NCBI GenBank assembly: GCA_000729835.1
Contig: JFHB01000098.1
Coordinates: 45,217 to 109,216 of the forward strand
Length of the DNA stretch: 64,000 bases
Source of the DNA: Atkinsonella hypoxylon
Lineage: Eukaryota > Ascomycota > Sordariomycetes > Hypocreales > Clavicipitaceae
Direction of reading: 5' to 3'
This document shows, piece by piece, positions 46,304-56,799 of the stretch. The stretch's first letter is position 1. Each line of letters begins with the position of its first letter. The position numbers were made by a program, and so were the translations under genes. The notes below the pieces were generated by a model. The model had not been told where the DNA came from, ran no database searches, and saw only the letters and a list, made by a program, of their open reading frames with translations.

Positions 46304-48114
46304 GTTTTAGGTATTGTTGCACCATAGGAGAACGGGAAAATACCAAGAAGACAACAGAAAGCAAAAAGGAGTGGACGACCTGGCTGTATTTGTATGTTTT
46401 TGTGGCACTAGCAGTTCCCCACAATAGCTAGTCAGCTGATTTTTTGCAAGATGCGGCTGGTCTGCATGCGCACTCAATGACGACGCAGGGGGTAGTTATC
46501 TACGTGATACGTACATCTTGACAGGACCTATTGGGTGAAACTGACAAAGTACGGAGTACTTTTGTGTATACAGTACTCCGTAGCACCCTTGAATTATTTT
46601 GCAAATCTACTTGCAGGGGTAATTTAAGCCAATTAGATATCAGCTTAGAAATTAGCAAGACATAGAGTAAAGAAAGCAGATACTTTAAACTTAGGGGCAA
46701 ATTATATAGAAAAATAGGTCTCCAGGGGGTAGTGCTTAATCTCTGCACATTCTCTGCGCCTTGCGAGATTTAGCACTGTGAGCTGTAAGTCAGGAGCGAG
46801 GAGTGTAAGTACCCTAGCAATAAGCCGCCCAATTGGGTATAGCGCGAGGCGTCGCACGTGTTCCGATCAATTGCTTAGCGGGCTCTAATTGGCTTGAATT
46901 AGCTGTTGGGTCTACATTAAGAGTGCGTAAACACGCAGCAACGAATTTTTGAATACGCAGCAGCAACTAGGCCTAGAGTGGAAGAATAGTGGGGCTTCAA
47001 CTTAGATTGTAGGGACAATCTAATAGAGGTTACTCTTGTTAAAGGCCTAAGTTATAAAATCTTAATAAAATATTTAAAAAATAGTAGTAGTAATTATTGT
47101 AATGGACTAACCTAGTGGCTGCTGTTAACTAGCGTCTATAATGAGAACTGCAATCATAGAGAGGTAAGAGAGAGAGCTTCCCTCACTCTCCCTATCCCCT
47201 TACTATGTACTGGGTAGGTGGGCCCTACCCCTTACGAAGCCTTAGTTATATACCCCGTAGCCGAGGTCCCTTATGGAGCGACCAGTGAATTCCCGGCCTG
47301 TGCACGGCTAAATCCGGCCTGCTCCCCCCTACCACCAGTGTGCATTCCCTCCCTCTTCCTCCGCGTTCTACTTGAAGACCCAAGCCGAAGGCTCGAGTCC
47401 ATAACAATTATAACTTATATCATTAAATAGTAAAGCTCTATATAATAAATGCTCTAGTTAATATGGATTTAGGTAATAGAGACTGCTATATCTAGGGGCT
47501 TTACTAGTGAGAGGTCTTAACACCTAATACATAAGACAGTGATGTACTTTTACTCGTAAAATCCCCTTAAAAATACTTGCTGCTGCGTATTCTAAAATCC
47601 GTTGCTGCGTGTTTACGTATTCAGCTCACACTCCTCGCTCCTAATTTAGGGGCTTTTCTAACTAGAATCACAATTGATGAATTTATTGCTACTCAGTGAG
47701 AGCCCTTATAGAGTATATAAAATGTTCAAATTCGGCCTCTCAGCATTAATTCTAGCAATGCCACTGTGTGTAGATGCTCACCAGGGACAGCCCTTGGGGG
47801 CCACCACGCTGTATATTATAAATGTGTGCACGCGTGGCCACAGAACTTAGAGAAGGCATCACTTTCCTTTTCTTCTATTTCAGACCTAGCTACAAGGAAC
47901 GACGTCTTTAATATTTCGTTGATCATCAAGCATTGCTCCGTATCTTAGAGTTTGGTCCTGTGTTAGGGCTAACCAGGACTGTCACTCATTACCTCCGGAC
48001 CTCATGACTAGTGCTTCTTGGTCAACAAAAGTAGGTACGACGCTGCCTCCTTGAGACGTCTCGTTAACTTGGAAGCTTTCGCATTTCCGTTGCGATAAAG
48101 ATCAGAGACTCACA
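46304..48114. other. Repeat-rich intergenic region
   Basis: AT-rich DNA with a TIR-bounded element (annotated separately) and an inverted pair of TACTCCGTA words at 46551-46560 and 46573-46582. A GC-richer segment at 47200-47400 lies inside the element. No protein-coding gene recognised. Confidence 0.55.
46793..47642. mobile_element. Inverted-repeat-bounded element, about 0.85 kb, probably non-autonomous
   Basis: Right end 47577-47642 and left pieces 46793-46810 and 46921-46967 are reverse complements. Shared words are GGAGCGAGGAGTGT, CGTAAACACGCAGCAACG and AATACGCAGCAGCAA. On the left the two words are separated by about 110 extra bases, suggesting an insertion or a composite structure. The interior contains no credible transposase. 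Target duplications could not be set because the outer ends have diverged. Confidence 0.65.
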
Positions 48115-48396
48115 TTAACAATGTGGACAATTTGCTGAAACTGTCGCACCACGAACCAGATTCCTTGGTGCCGGTGTTGAGCAGAACCCACTCTTGCCAG
48201 ACGGCGTGGTCTTACTGCCACACCTGAACGGATACGCAGTGTGTTGGTGGCCACAGGTGCTAGACATATAGATATACCACCCACATGGACAATTGCCTGG
48301 ATTCGAAGGATGATACACCAGTCGGTGGTCGAAACAATCCGTTGCAATCTGGGCAGCCTGAATGACTATAGGCTGGTTAGGTTGAACGTTAGCCAT
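48115..48396 (-). CDS. Small cysteine-rich protein, putative zinc-binding
   Basis: A 93-residue frame beginning MANVQPNQPIVIQAAQ. The second half holds regularly spaced metal-ligand residues: NCPCGWYIY, STCGHQH, FRCGS, GFCST, and a terminal NCPHC. No signal peptide is evident, so a cytosolic or nuclear zinc-binding fold is more likely than a secreted effector. Upstream in-frame ATG at 48453 would add 19 residues. I do not recognise a named family, though short Cys/His proteins of this look are common in ascomycetes. The gene lies alone between repeats. Confidence 0.5.
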   Translation of the reverse strand: MANVQPNQPIVIQAAQIATDCFDHRLVYHPSNPGNCPCGWYIYMSSTCGHQHTAYPFRCGSKTTPSGKSGFCSTPAPRNLVRGATVSANCPHC

Positions 48397-50632
48397 AACT
48401 GATGATGATTGATGATTTGAAAGTGTGCATCTAGGTGAGGGGAAACTAAGCAAAGGGCAAACAACAAAGGAGAAATGATATTGTTATAACAACCTTTTTA
48501 TACATTGCGATGACCACGATGTTAGTTAGATGGCTCTAACCTGGTAACGACAAATCCTACGAGACCCACAACGCGTTATCTCCCGCCTAAGCCAGAGTAT
48601 TGCGGGGGATACCGGGCCGGGGCCGTTTTGGCGTTAAAGAGACTGGATCTACAAGTACGCGAGTTTGTAGTTGACGAGGATGACGAGTACGCATTTTTGA
48701 TCATGCAGAAGCAACTGAGCTCAGAGCGGAAGGTAGTATCTTCGCACACCAATTTCCATCCCTCGGGTTCCTCGCCCCACTATAAATGAGGGGTCAGAGG
48801 TCCCCGATAATCAATATAAGTGGGGCATGTCACGAGTACCTACCTAGGTAGGCAGGTTCCACTGAGATTGAGTGAACCGAGGGATCGTGTAATTTTTCGC
48901 CCACGTGAGCGGTTAGGTACAGTGGGTCGAGGTAATTCCGAGCAAAGCAGGGGAACCTAGGCGGGCGCGCACAGGTGTTACGTTGACACTCTCCTTGAGA
49001 ACTATAATGCTTCACCTATGGTTTAACCAATGACCACCACAGTAGTTCTACCTGGACGAGACAGCTCAAAATATCACAGCGGTTCAGATAACTCATTTGT
49101 GACCCAGTTGTTACGTACGCGAAGGTGAAGGCATAGAAATAACTCCGTAGTTCGTGATCTATGGGCGGGCAGGGGCCAGGACGGCACCAGACCGCAACCC
49201 TAGGGGCTTATGGCATACGCGCCCTGACTCACTTGCGGAGGGGCTCTGACTCACCTCCTGCCTAACGCAGCGGTCCCGGCGGCACATGTGAATTGGGCTT
49301 GCTAGCACTAGGTCGCAACCGGCCCGGGCGTTCTCACTTCTGCCTAACCTAACTAGTCGATAACGTACACAACTACGTAGCAGCCGATAGTGAGTGAGGC
49401 AATAGTAAGAGCTACAGGGCGGCGCTGGGGCGCTAGCGGCCCAGCAGGGCCGAAGGCTCCTTACTTCCCCTCCCCCCCCCCCCTCCTCTACCACCTAAGC
49501 ACGCGCATAGGCGCACACACACATCTAGGAACGCTGCCGTAGCTGTTAGCCTAGCGCGGCGGAGCACCTACTGTTTATAACAGGGACCTTGCCGGGGCCA
49601 CTTAGGCCCCGCAGCAGCATTTATTATAGAAGCACCGGGGTTTTCCTCCCTGCTACAGGGTTTTTCTACGGTGAATTAGTTACTAAGCAGGGGTTCTAGC
49701 TCTCTAGCGTAATTTAATAATAATAACTCCGTAGTTCGCCATAATTCTACCTTCCGTTTTGGGCCTAGTTGGTGCTGCATGATCAAAAGTTCTTTCCTGC
49801 ATGTTAGCGACAAGCTCCAGCCAGGATGTGATTTACAGCGTTCTACGGAGTAATCATGTGGTTATCTAAAGTCACGCGCAGAGGTACGGATGCATCGGAT
49901 GTATGATGATGGGGACCAACAAGTACGCCCGCTGTGCTTCGTACAAGTGGTGCTACATGCCCCGCGCACGATACAACTTCACTGTTAGTTAGCTTGGGTT
50001 CTAAAAAATTCTTTCCTGCATGTTTGCGACTAGCTCCAGCTAGGATGTAATTCATAGCCTTCTACTCCGTAAATTATGCGGTTATATAAAGTCATGCGCA
50101 GAGGCACGGATTGCATCGGATGTATGATGATGGAGACCAACAAGTACGCCCGCTGTGCTTCGTACAAGTGGTGCCACATGCCCCGCGCACGATACGACTT
50201 CACAGTTAGTTAGCTTGGGATCTAACTACCATTTTATTCGTCATTGCAGATATCAGCTTTTTCTACTGGTACAGAGCGACAGAGAGTCGCGTGTTGCGGT
50301 AATTTCTTTTCCTAAAAATGGCAGCTGTGATGAATCCCCTTGAGGACGATAAGGCTCTAGGTACATTGTGGACCCTCTTTAATTGCTAGCGATTGGGCGC
50401 AGCCCGAGCGACCTTAGGTAACCTTCGAGAACCAGTGGGGTTGTAGCACGTGTAATGTTCCTCTTTGTAACTCGGACTGTTACTAGTACCTATATTATGG
50501 TACAACTTTGTATTGAAGAAGTTGTACCCCCTACAGCGATGAATTTGATTGGACCGAGCCCTGCCGCCTTTGTATCTGGAGCCTCATCGTCCCCAAGGGG
50601 ATAGTTCACAGTATCATTCATTTTCATTTGCA
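48397..50632. other. Repeat-bearing intergenic region
   Basis: Contains a copy of the dispersed repeat at 49086-49120, a GC-rich unit at 49150-49480 with a run of C at 49471-49482, several TACTCCGTA words (49141, 49727, 49847, 50065), and a 219-bp tandem duplication. No coding sequence recognised. Confidence 0.55.
49790..50227 (+). repeat. Tandem duplication of a 219-bp unit
   Basis: The unit 49790-50008 is followed directly by its copy 50009-50227. Both start TTCTTTCCTGCATGTT and end TTAGTTAGCTTGGG. They differ by scattered substitutions (for example CAGCCAGGATGTGA versus CAGCTAGGATGTAA), with most changes being transitions. No gene lies within. Confidence 0.9.
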
Positions 50633-51051
50633 TCACAAGGTAGAAGACGGCTGTGGTTGGTCTGCAAGAGGAGCACCGGTGAAAGGTGTGGCGAGGACCG
50701 TGTGACGGGCAGTCGAAGGAGACGGAGACGGAGCACGGCTCGAGACTCTGAGCCTTCCAGGCACATAGGACCGCCAGCGTAGTGCATTGGCATAGAGAGC
50801 ATCTTGGTCCACTAGACGGATGGTATTTGGTAGGTAGTTGACGACGTTGTCCAGGATGCATTCGAAATCGACAGGGCCAGGGCTTTGGGCCTTGTCCACA
50901 CTTGTTGTTGAACCGTCCTCCACCTGGAGACAAGTTAAAGTTTCATTACGGAGACAAGACCTGTTGGCAGCCATTTTCAGGGAGCGTGGAAGGGAACTGT
51001 ACGTGGCTTGCGAAGGCGCAGCAACGAATTCTTTGGCCAGTGATAGCATCT

Positions 51052-51087
<36 letters not shown>

Positions 51088-52189
51088 TAGGGCCTTGGTG
51101 CCCATGGGACAGCGACCAGAGATCATCACCCACAACTATATCGACCGTAGCCATAATCTCGCCTATGTGCTGCGCCCAGGCATAACCTAGGGGCAAGCGC
51201 CGGCGTGCGGCGCGCTCACGATAGCGGTCCATGGCGAACATGCCGGCGCTAGGAAAGACGACGTAGGGGCGCAAGACGGACGTCAGGATCGGGGGCGCGC
51301 GCTCGTGGACGAGGTCCTGCAGTTCGACGATAGCGGAGGCATAAAAGCCGAGACCGACAACACCCGCGCCTCCAGGCCCGGCTTGCTCTGTGAAGGAGCC
51401 CAGGCCAAAGGCAGATCCCTGCTTCACGAGGTCGAAGTTGAGGACGCACGTATGCGAGTAGAGCGTGGCCAACTGCGCGCGCTCCGGCGAGAAGGCCACC
51501 CCGTTGTAGGCAAGCAGAAGGAAGGCAAAGGGGGCGGCCAGCGCGCCTTCCAGGCGGAGGCCATAGCCGGCAGGGGTGCGCCAGCGGAGCAGCGAAGCGG
51601 CCCACGACTCCAAAGCGCCGCACGCATTGAGCTTTTCCAGGCTCTGAGCGAAGCAGCCTCGAACAACTGCTGGCAGGAAGATGTCGAGCCATCGCACATC
51701 GCCGCCCAGAGCCAACACTTCGCGCCGCGCCTGCGCCATCAGCGACATGACCGAGCGGCCGCCGTACTCCCAGGTCTCTGCGCAATTGGGATCAAAGACA
51801 ACTTCATCCAGAGTGAAGAGCAAGCCGCCAAGGACGATTGCCGCCGCGACTCGGGGACCAGTCACGCCGGTGCTGCCCTCCCACCACATGGTCGAGTCAC
51901 GTATCGAGTAGACAAGCTCCTCAGCTGAAACGGAGGTCGGCAGACTACATCCTTTCTGTGCCTGTGCCTGTGCCTGCGCCTTGGCAATAAGCTGGGGGAA
52001 TCTTGTAAAGTAGGCTTCGTGTAGCCGCGCGTACGCCTCGGCACCGCTGCTTAAACACTCCCACACTAGCGCCTGCTCGGTGCCGGAGGCATCGCTGAGC
52101 TCAGCAGCCCAAGTAGACGACGCGCCCGCGGACGTCGGAGGCAGGACGCCGAAGCCGAGGGCGCCTTTGGGATAGCGTGATAGAGTCAT
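50633..52189 (-). CDS. Unrecognised protein; motif order resembles a divergent class I terpene cyclase
   Basis: One exon from the ATG at 52189 gives 518 residues. The DNA is clearly GC-richer than its surroundings, with coding-like composition. I cannot name it by sequence. Seen in it: an Asp/Glu motif in GLLFTLDEVVFDPN near residue 132, an Arg-rich RWRTPAGYG about 77 residues later, NFDLVKQGS 47 residues after that, and DRY about 73 residues further. Class I terpene cyclases have DDxxD, an effector Arg, an NSE motif (about 46 after the Arg) and an RY pair in that order and at similar spacings. Here DD is DE, and the NSE Ser and Glu are replaced. Two simple-sequence stretches, AQAQAQAQ and DADADADADADAD, and a Pro/Ser tail are unusual. 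It may be a novel cyclase, a dead one, or unrelated. Confidence 0.6.
51055..51087. repeat. GCGTCT hexanucleotide repeat inside the coding sequence
   Basis: About five tandem GCGTCT units encode the Asp-Ala repeat in the reverse-strand protein. The unit length is a multiple of three, so length change would keep the frame. Confidence 0.9.
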
Positions 52190-52427
52190 AATACTTACAA
52201 AGTGCCCTCTCTTCACTTAGGTAGGTGGGCAAGGGATGATGACACAAATTGTATAGAGAATGAGAGACAACAACATTGTTTTTTTCTTATTTTCTTGTTC
52301 AATGTGGTTCGTTGCTCTTGTTCTTATAGACAGCTACTTTATTAACCAGCATCATGTAATAAGCTGTGGTCTGGTCTTGTCTGGTTTGATCATTTTTACC
52401 TATAGCACGGCATCGGCATCTACCGTA

Positions 52428-52765
52428 GGGGCAAGCAAATTTCCCACTGGATCTAGCTGGATCAGGAAGGGCTCCTGTCCACTCAGCTTTAGCGAGGAAG
52501 TACCTCTAACGCACATATTATCGCTAGAAGCCTTGTTCTTACACTAACTACATTATGTATTATACCTCCTTCTCTTTATAAACGCGAAATTATCTCTTTT
52601 AACGAAGCTCTTAATGTGCTACAGCAACAACATGCCGATAAGGGCTATATTGTCGTGTTAATCGCATAAAAAGAAACACTAGAGGTCCTTTTCGGTAGAG
52701 ATAGCACCAGAAGTGACCTTGTTAGTTTTGGCTAGATCCAGTGGGAAATCTGCTTGCCCTCCACG
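52428..52765. mobile_element. Miniature inverted-repeat element (about 335 bp)
   Basis: The left end reads GGGCAAGCAAATTTCCCACT and continues GGATCTAGC. The right end is its reverse complement at 52731-52760, with one mismatch in about 28 bases. Possible TA (or CGTA) duplications lie at both edges, but the exact end is uncertain because the left copy seems shorter. The interior has no transposase. It lies in an AT-rich desert. Confidence 0.75.
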
Positions 52766-54279
52766 TAGCAAGTACGACACATCACTTTTCTATGATTCTC
52801 TCTACCAAGTACCTAGCCAACGAGAATGCTCAGCGTGTCTCTTGTGCGTACTTTGATCCTAAATTATGCAGATGCTAAGTTTGCACCTGTTTCATACATC
52901 AGAACACAATATGATTAGTAAAAAACTGGATCAAAGCGTCAGATGAAACCATCACAAGAAGACGGCAAACAGCTTCTTTATCAGCCCCAGATGCACGCTT
53001 GGACGTGACAAACCAGTAATCCTACCCAAGGCCCAGATATAACCTTATCAGAGAAAGCGGAGCTTTGCCTGGGATTTGCGTCATAGATGCAGAGCTTAGG
53101 CAAGCAGGGAGAAGCGTAGCTTCCCGCTTTGCATCTTTAATAGGCTGGTGCAAAGGGGGGATCTTTTCTGCCTCTTTATTATTGGTTCAAATGTCTAATT
53201 CCTTCGGCTATTAGTTGACATATTATAATGTATTGCTCCTCTAATATTGTAGTATTGAGGAACCTTAAAAGTACAGAAACAAGGCGGTGAGACTCTGCTG
53301 TAGAGAAATAGAAAGGAGATATAATGTAATAATATAATATAAATTGTAGTTAAATAATAGTAGTAATAGTAGAGGAAGAAGAGGAAGAGAAAGAACAATA
53401 ACAGCAATAATAATAAGAGAGTAGCTGTTATTATAGCTACTAAATTAACTTAGTTATATTGAGGCCTCTTATACACATTACGGACTAACCTATTAACCCG
53501 AAGCAATCCGACGCTTTCCCTGCGCCTATGATGCCGGAAAATTCGGCTGCCATACATATACTATTACTTCACAAAAGCCGGTGCTAAATTTCGCGCGTTT
53601 CGCGTTTCAGTACCTGAGACGTGCGACGTCGGCAGATAGTTTGTATCATGGTATCATTTAGCATTGTAATGATGTATCGCTACAGCCATGCTCCCGATTG
53701 GGTCAGACCTTGGTCACTCTCGCTACTGCACCTCATCATCTCTAAGGATATACAACAGGTTCGCAAATCTCCATTGGTACGTACGAACCAGTTGTTATCG
53801 CACGTGGGTAATGATACATAGATACATAGGGATCATGTACATTGAATTCATGTACAATGGATCCCTAGCTATGTGCGAGTATAATGGATCCTTATCTCCT
53901 TGATGCCGAGCTGGCTCCGTCTCTCTACAAGGTACTTCATCTAAGCACTAATTTACAGTATAATAGAAGTACTAGCAGCATTTGAATTACGAAGGGGCTC
54001 CATTGTAAGTCTTTCATGAGCTTTAAATCTCGGCAATAATGAAATTCAACGTCAAATTACAGCCTGCTGCGAGGCTTACAAGGCATGTGATAGTCAAATT
54101 CAAGGTGTGTTAGAATCACTGTTGCCAGTCCATTATCTTTTACGTGGCAAGTCAGCGTGAAATGTTTTTGACGGCTGCTAGTGTCGGCAGATCACCCCCA
54201 TCATAAGCCCCGACCTAGCTTAAATCTACTCTTCCTATTAACTCTTTAGATTGAACTTGAAGGGTCCTCCTATGCAGAT

Positions 54280-54281
<2 letters not shown>

Positions 54282-54332
<51 letters not shown>
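54282..54332. repeat. TC microsatellite followed by TA microsatellite
   Basis: An uninterrupted TC run of about 34 bases passes directly into a TA run of 17. Confidence 0.95.
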
Positions 54333-55098
54333 GAGCGCCCAACGGAACAGGGTACTAGTGCACTCCAAGCTGTAATGATGAATTGATTCGTCTACCTGGT
54401 CTCTGCAAGTAGAGGGAGCGGCAGTTATGCCTCCATTCACGAGAATGTCTTCGACATGGTAGTCTCATGCACGGAATCTCTATAGGCAGGGTTAGACTAG
54501 CTATTAGGCTAGGTATATGCAGCTTATCAGCGGGGAAGATCCTGGTGTAACTCATTAGACTTATCTGTTGCACGCAGTTATTCTATTTCTACTAATCTCT
54601 CCACTATAACTATATTTAAGATATTAGAAGCATCAAAAACGTAATGAAATGATAAGAAGGAGAATATGCTCAAAAACAGATCTCACTAGATGAGTTATAC
54701 TACTCTAATTAGTTACATATCCTAGTACGCGCCGGAGAGAGAAAAGCATGAAATGACAAATAATAGAGAAAGTGAATGGAAGAAAGTAGCATTCGTCTTA
54801 TAAAAGCAAATGGCTGAGACAATCATTGTACATATTGCTATGGTCTGCTATACGACAGCATTTGACTTGGATATTTTTCTGTTACGTGCCAGATCTAACG
54901 CGTGACCGGTGGGTGCGTCTCCGGAAAGTCAAATCCGACTATTTCATAAGGTCGCGTGGTATACGTGCAACGTTCGCGATCAAGGATATGTGTGTCACTG
55001 TGTGTGTTCTGGCTTGACGGATTCTTCCTCCCGATCGCTGGTTCTATCTATACCTGTTCCGCTACTGGGAGACGTTATGCCCGTGTCAATTCCTCATG

Positions 55099-56799
55099 TC
55101 AAGTACAGTTACCTCCCATGGCCAGCGCACTAAACATATTTCCATGACCCGAAAGATACCCCGCCATTACACTTTCATGATCCTGCTCTTCACCATACTT
55201 CAATCCAGAAGGTTGGATCGTGTCCTCAATCGACCATGCAACTCTCTCAGCTCCGAGCTTCGCACCGCCGATGTTAGGGGCAGCCGGTCCCAATTGCATG
55301 GCAGATAGTCTGCCAACACAATAGAGCGGGACATTATCCGCCCACATGAGGTCCTCATTGATGCAGGGAAATCCTCCTAAGCTTCTTATGGGGAACTTCT
55401 CTTGTATCTTTTGGAGGTAGGGTAGTGTTGAAACATTTGTTTGTACGCCAGTCGCAAAATAAAGGTAGTCAAACAAAGGCATGTGTAATGGAGGTTCTGT
55501 TTTCACGGCCCACATACCGCTACCTCCGCTGTCATCTTCGACGAAAATGGTATCCAGTAGAGATGTCCCTTCACAAAGTTCAAGCCTTTCCGATGCCATA
55601 TGCTTCTTAAGCCTCTTGTAAAACAACGGCGTGAAGCTCCCACCGCCTCTAGCCAATTTGATCATCTCTAGTCTCTCCTCATCCGAGTCCGCGAGCCAGA
55701 AGCGAGCTTGTTCCGTGTTCTTATACTTGCCCATCCAAGCCAGATCAACGTCGAAGTGCTTGACTCGACATGGCCCGCGCATGATGTGCCAGACTTTCGT
55801 CACGCCTTTGCGGATCGCAAGATCAGTCAGCTGTGCAGAGGTCAGGCCGCCACCGACAATGAGGATATTCGTGACCTCGCCTGCTGCAATGCGACGCTGA
55901 ACGACGGGATCGGGAAACGATCTTATGTCGAGACTGTGGCATGCCTGACGAAGATTCCGCAAGTTGTGCGGCATGGAGGGCATTCTTGGTATCTGCGGCT
56001 CGTTGGCCGGCCCAACGGCTAGCACCACTGCCTTCGAATAGAACTGCTTGGTGGAGGTCTTGACTGTAAAGATAGGTTCATCGTCAACAGAAACGTCGTT
56101 AACGATGCCGTAGTCAAGGTCTATAAGTATGTCCTTTCTAATCACGTCTCTTCCAAGCGAGTAGCGCACTGCGACGTGTTCGCAATGATCATAGAACAAA
56201 GACCGTGACGGAGTATAGTAGTCATTTCGCTCCCGGAGATTTATAGCTACGCGTGCATCTTGTCTGCTCAAATATTAGCTTTGCTCTAATGTCCAAGGAA
56301 CCCTAGCTGATTTTAGAGCTCACTTGTTGCCTGTATATTTGCCGCCAACACTCTTTTTCTTTTCATGCTTACTGATTTCTTTGCCCACGCAGTTTCGTAT
56401 CTCAACCAGCTCATCCTCCCGCCTTTCTGAGTAGGCATGCGCCAAGAGAGAATCACGATCGAGCGGATCAACGTGCCACAGCATTGGGCTTCTGAGATGG
56501 GAAATGTCGTACAGGCCGAATAACTCATTCCAGCGTGCCAGCCACTTGTCCCCAGTGCCATCGAGAACCATCATCTTATACTCCGGCCTCCTAATCTTAA
56601 GTGGCGGAACGGAAAGCTTACCGCTGCGCACATGCTTCAAGTTCACATTATTGCCATACTTGTTAATCCAGTGGAATCGACGATGTTCTTCATCCGTGAA
56701 TAGAGCAGCTGGTGTATGCTCGCGAAGACGAGCGGCGGTCGCCAGGCCAGCAGGCCCTGCTCCGACAATAATGACATCGTAGATATCCGTGTCGGCCAT
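55099..56799 (-). CDS. FAD/NAD(P)-binding monooxygenase-like flavoprotein
   Basis: Two exons (56324-56799, 55099-56263) joined through a 60-nt intron give 546 residues. The FAD-binding loop is at the N-terminus (YDVIIVGAGPAGLATAARL). A second dinucleotide loop lies in ILIVGGGLTSAQLTDLAI, and a third FAD contact in YLYFATGVQTNV. The overall order matches fungal flavoproteins related to lysine/ornithine N-monooxygenases and other class B monooxygenases. It does not show an obvious siderophore-specific signature. Expected to be a cytosolic NADPH-dependent oxygenase or oxidoreductase. It is the only confidently recognised enzyme near the terpene-cyclase-like gene, 2.9 kb away on the same strand. 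Confidence 0.87.

Larger units (their letters stand above)
52190..55098. other. AT-rich intergenic region with element remnants
   Basis: No gene recognised over 2.9 kb. Bases 53320-53450 are built of TAA/TAG/ATA-rich simple sequence. The region also holds a miniature element and TC/TA microsatellites (annotated separately). The short frame at 52260-52547 mainly overlaps the left end of the element and has no domain. Confidence 0.55.

Noticed and set aside
50490..50933. Alternative reverse frame of 147 codons at the 3' end of the cyclase-like gene
   Set aside because: It overlaps the main frame and reads as a shadow of its GC-rich codons.
51305..51928. Forward frame of 207 codons antisense to the cyclase-like gene
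   Set aside because: GC-rich coding DNA often leaves an open antisense frame; no domain, and the sense frame is longer and better composed.
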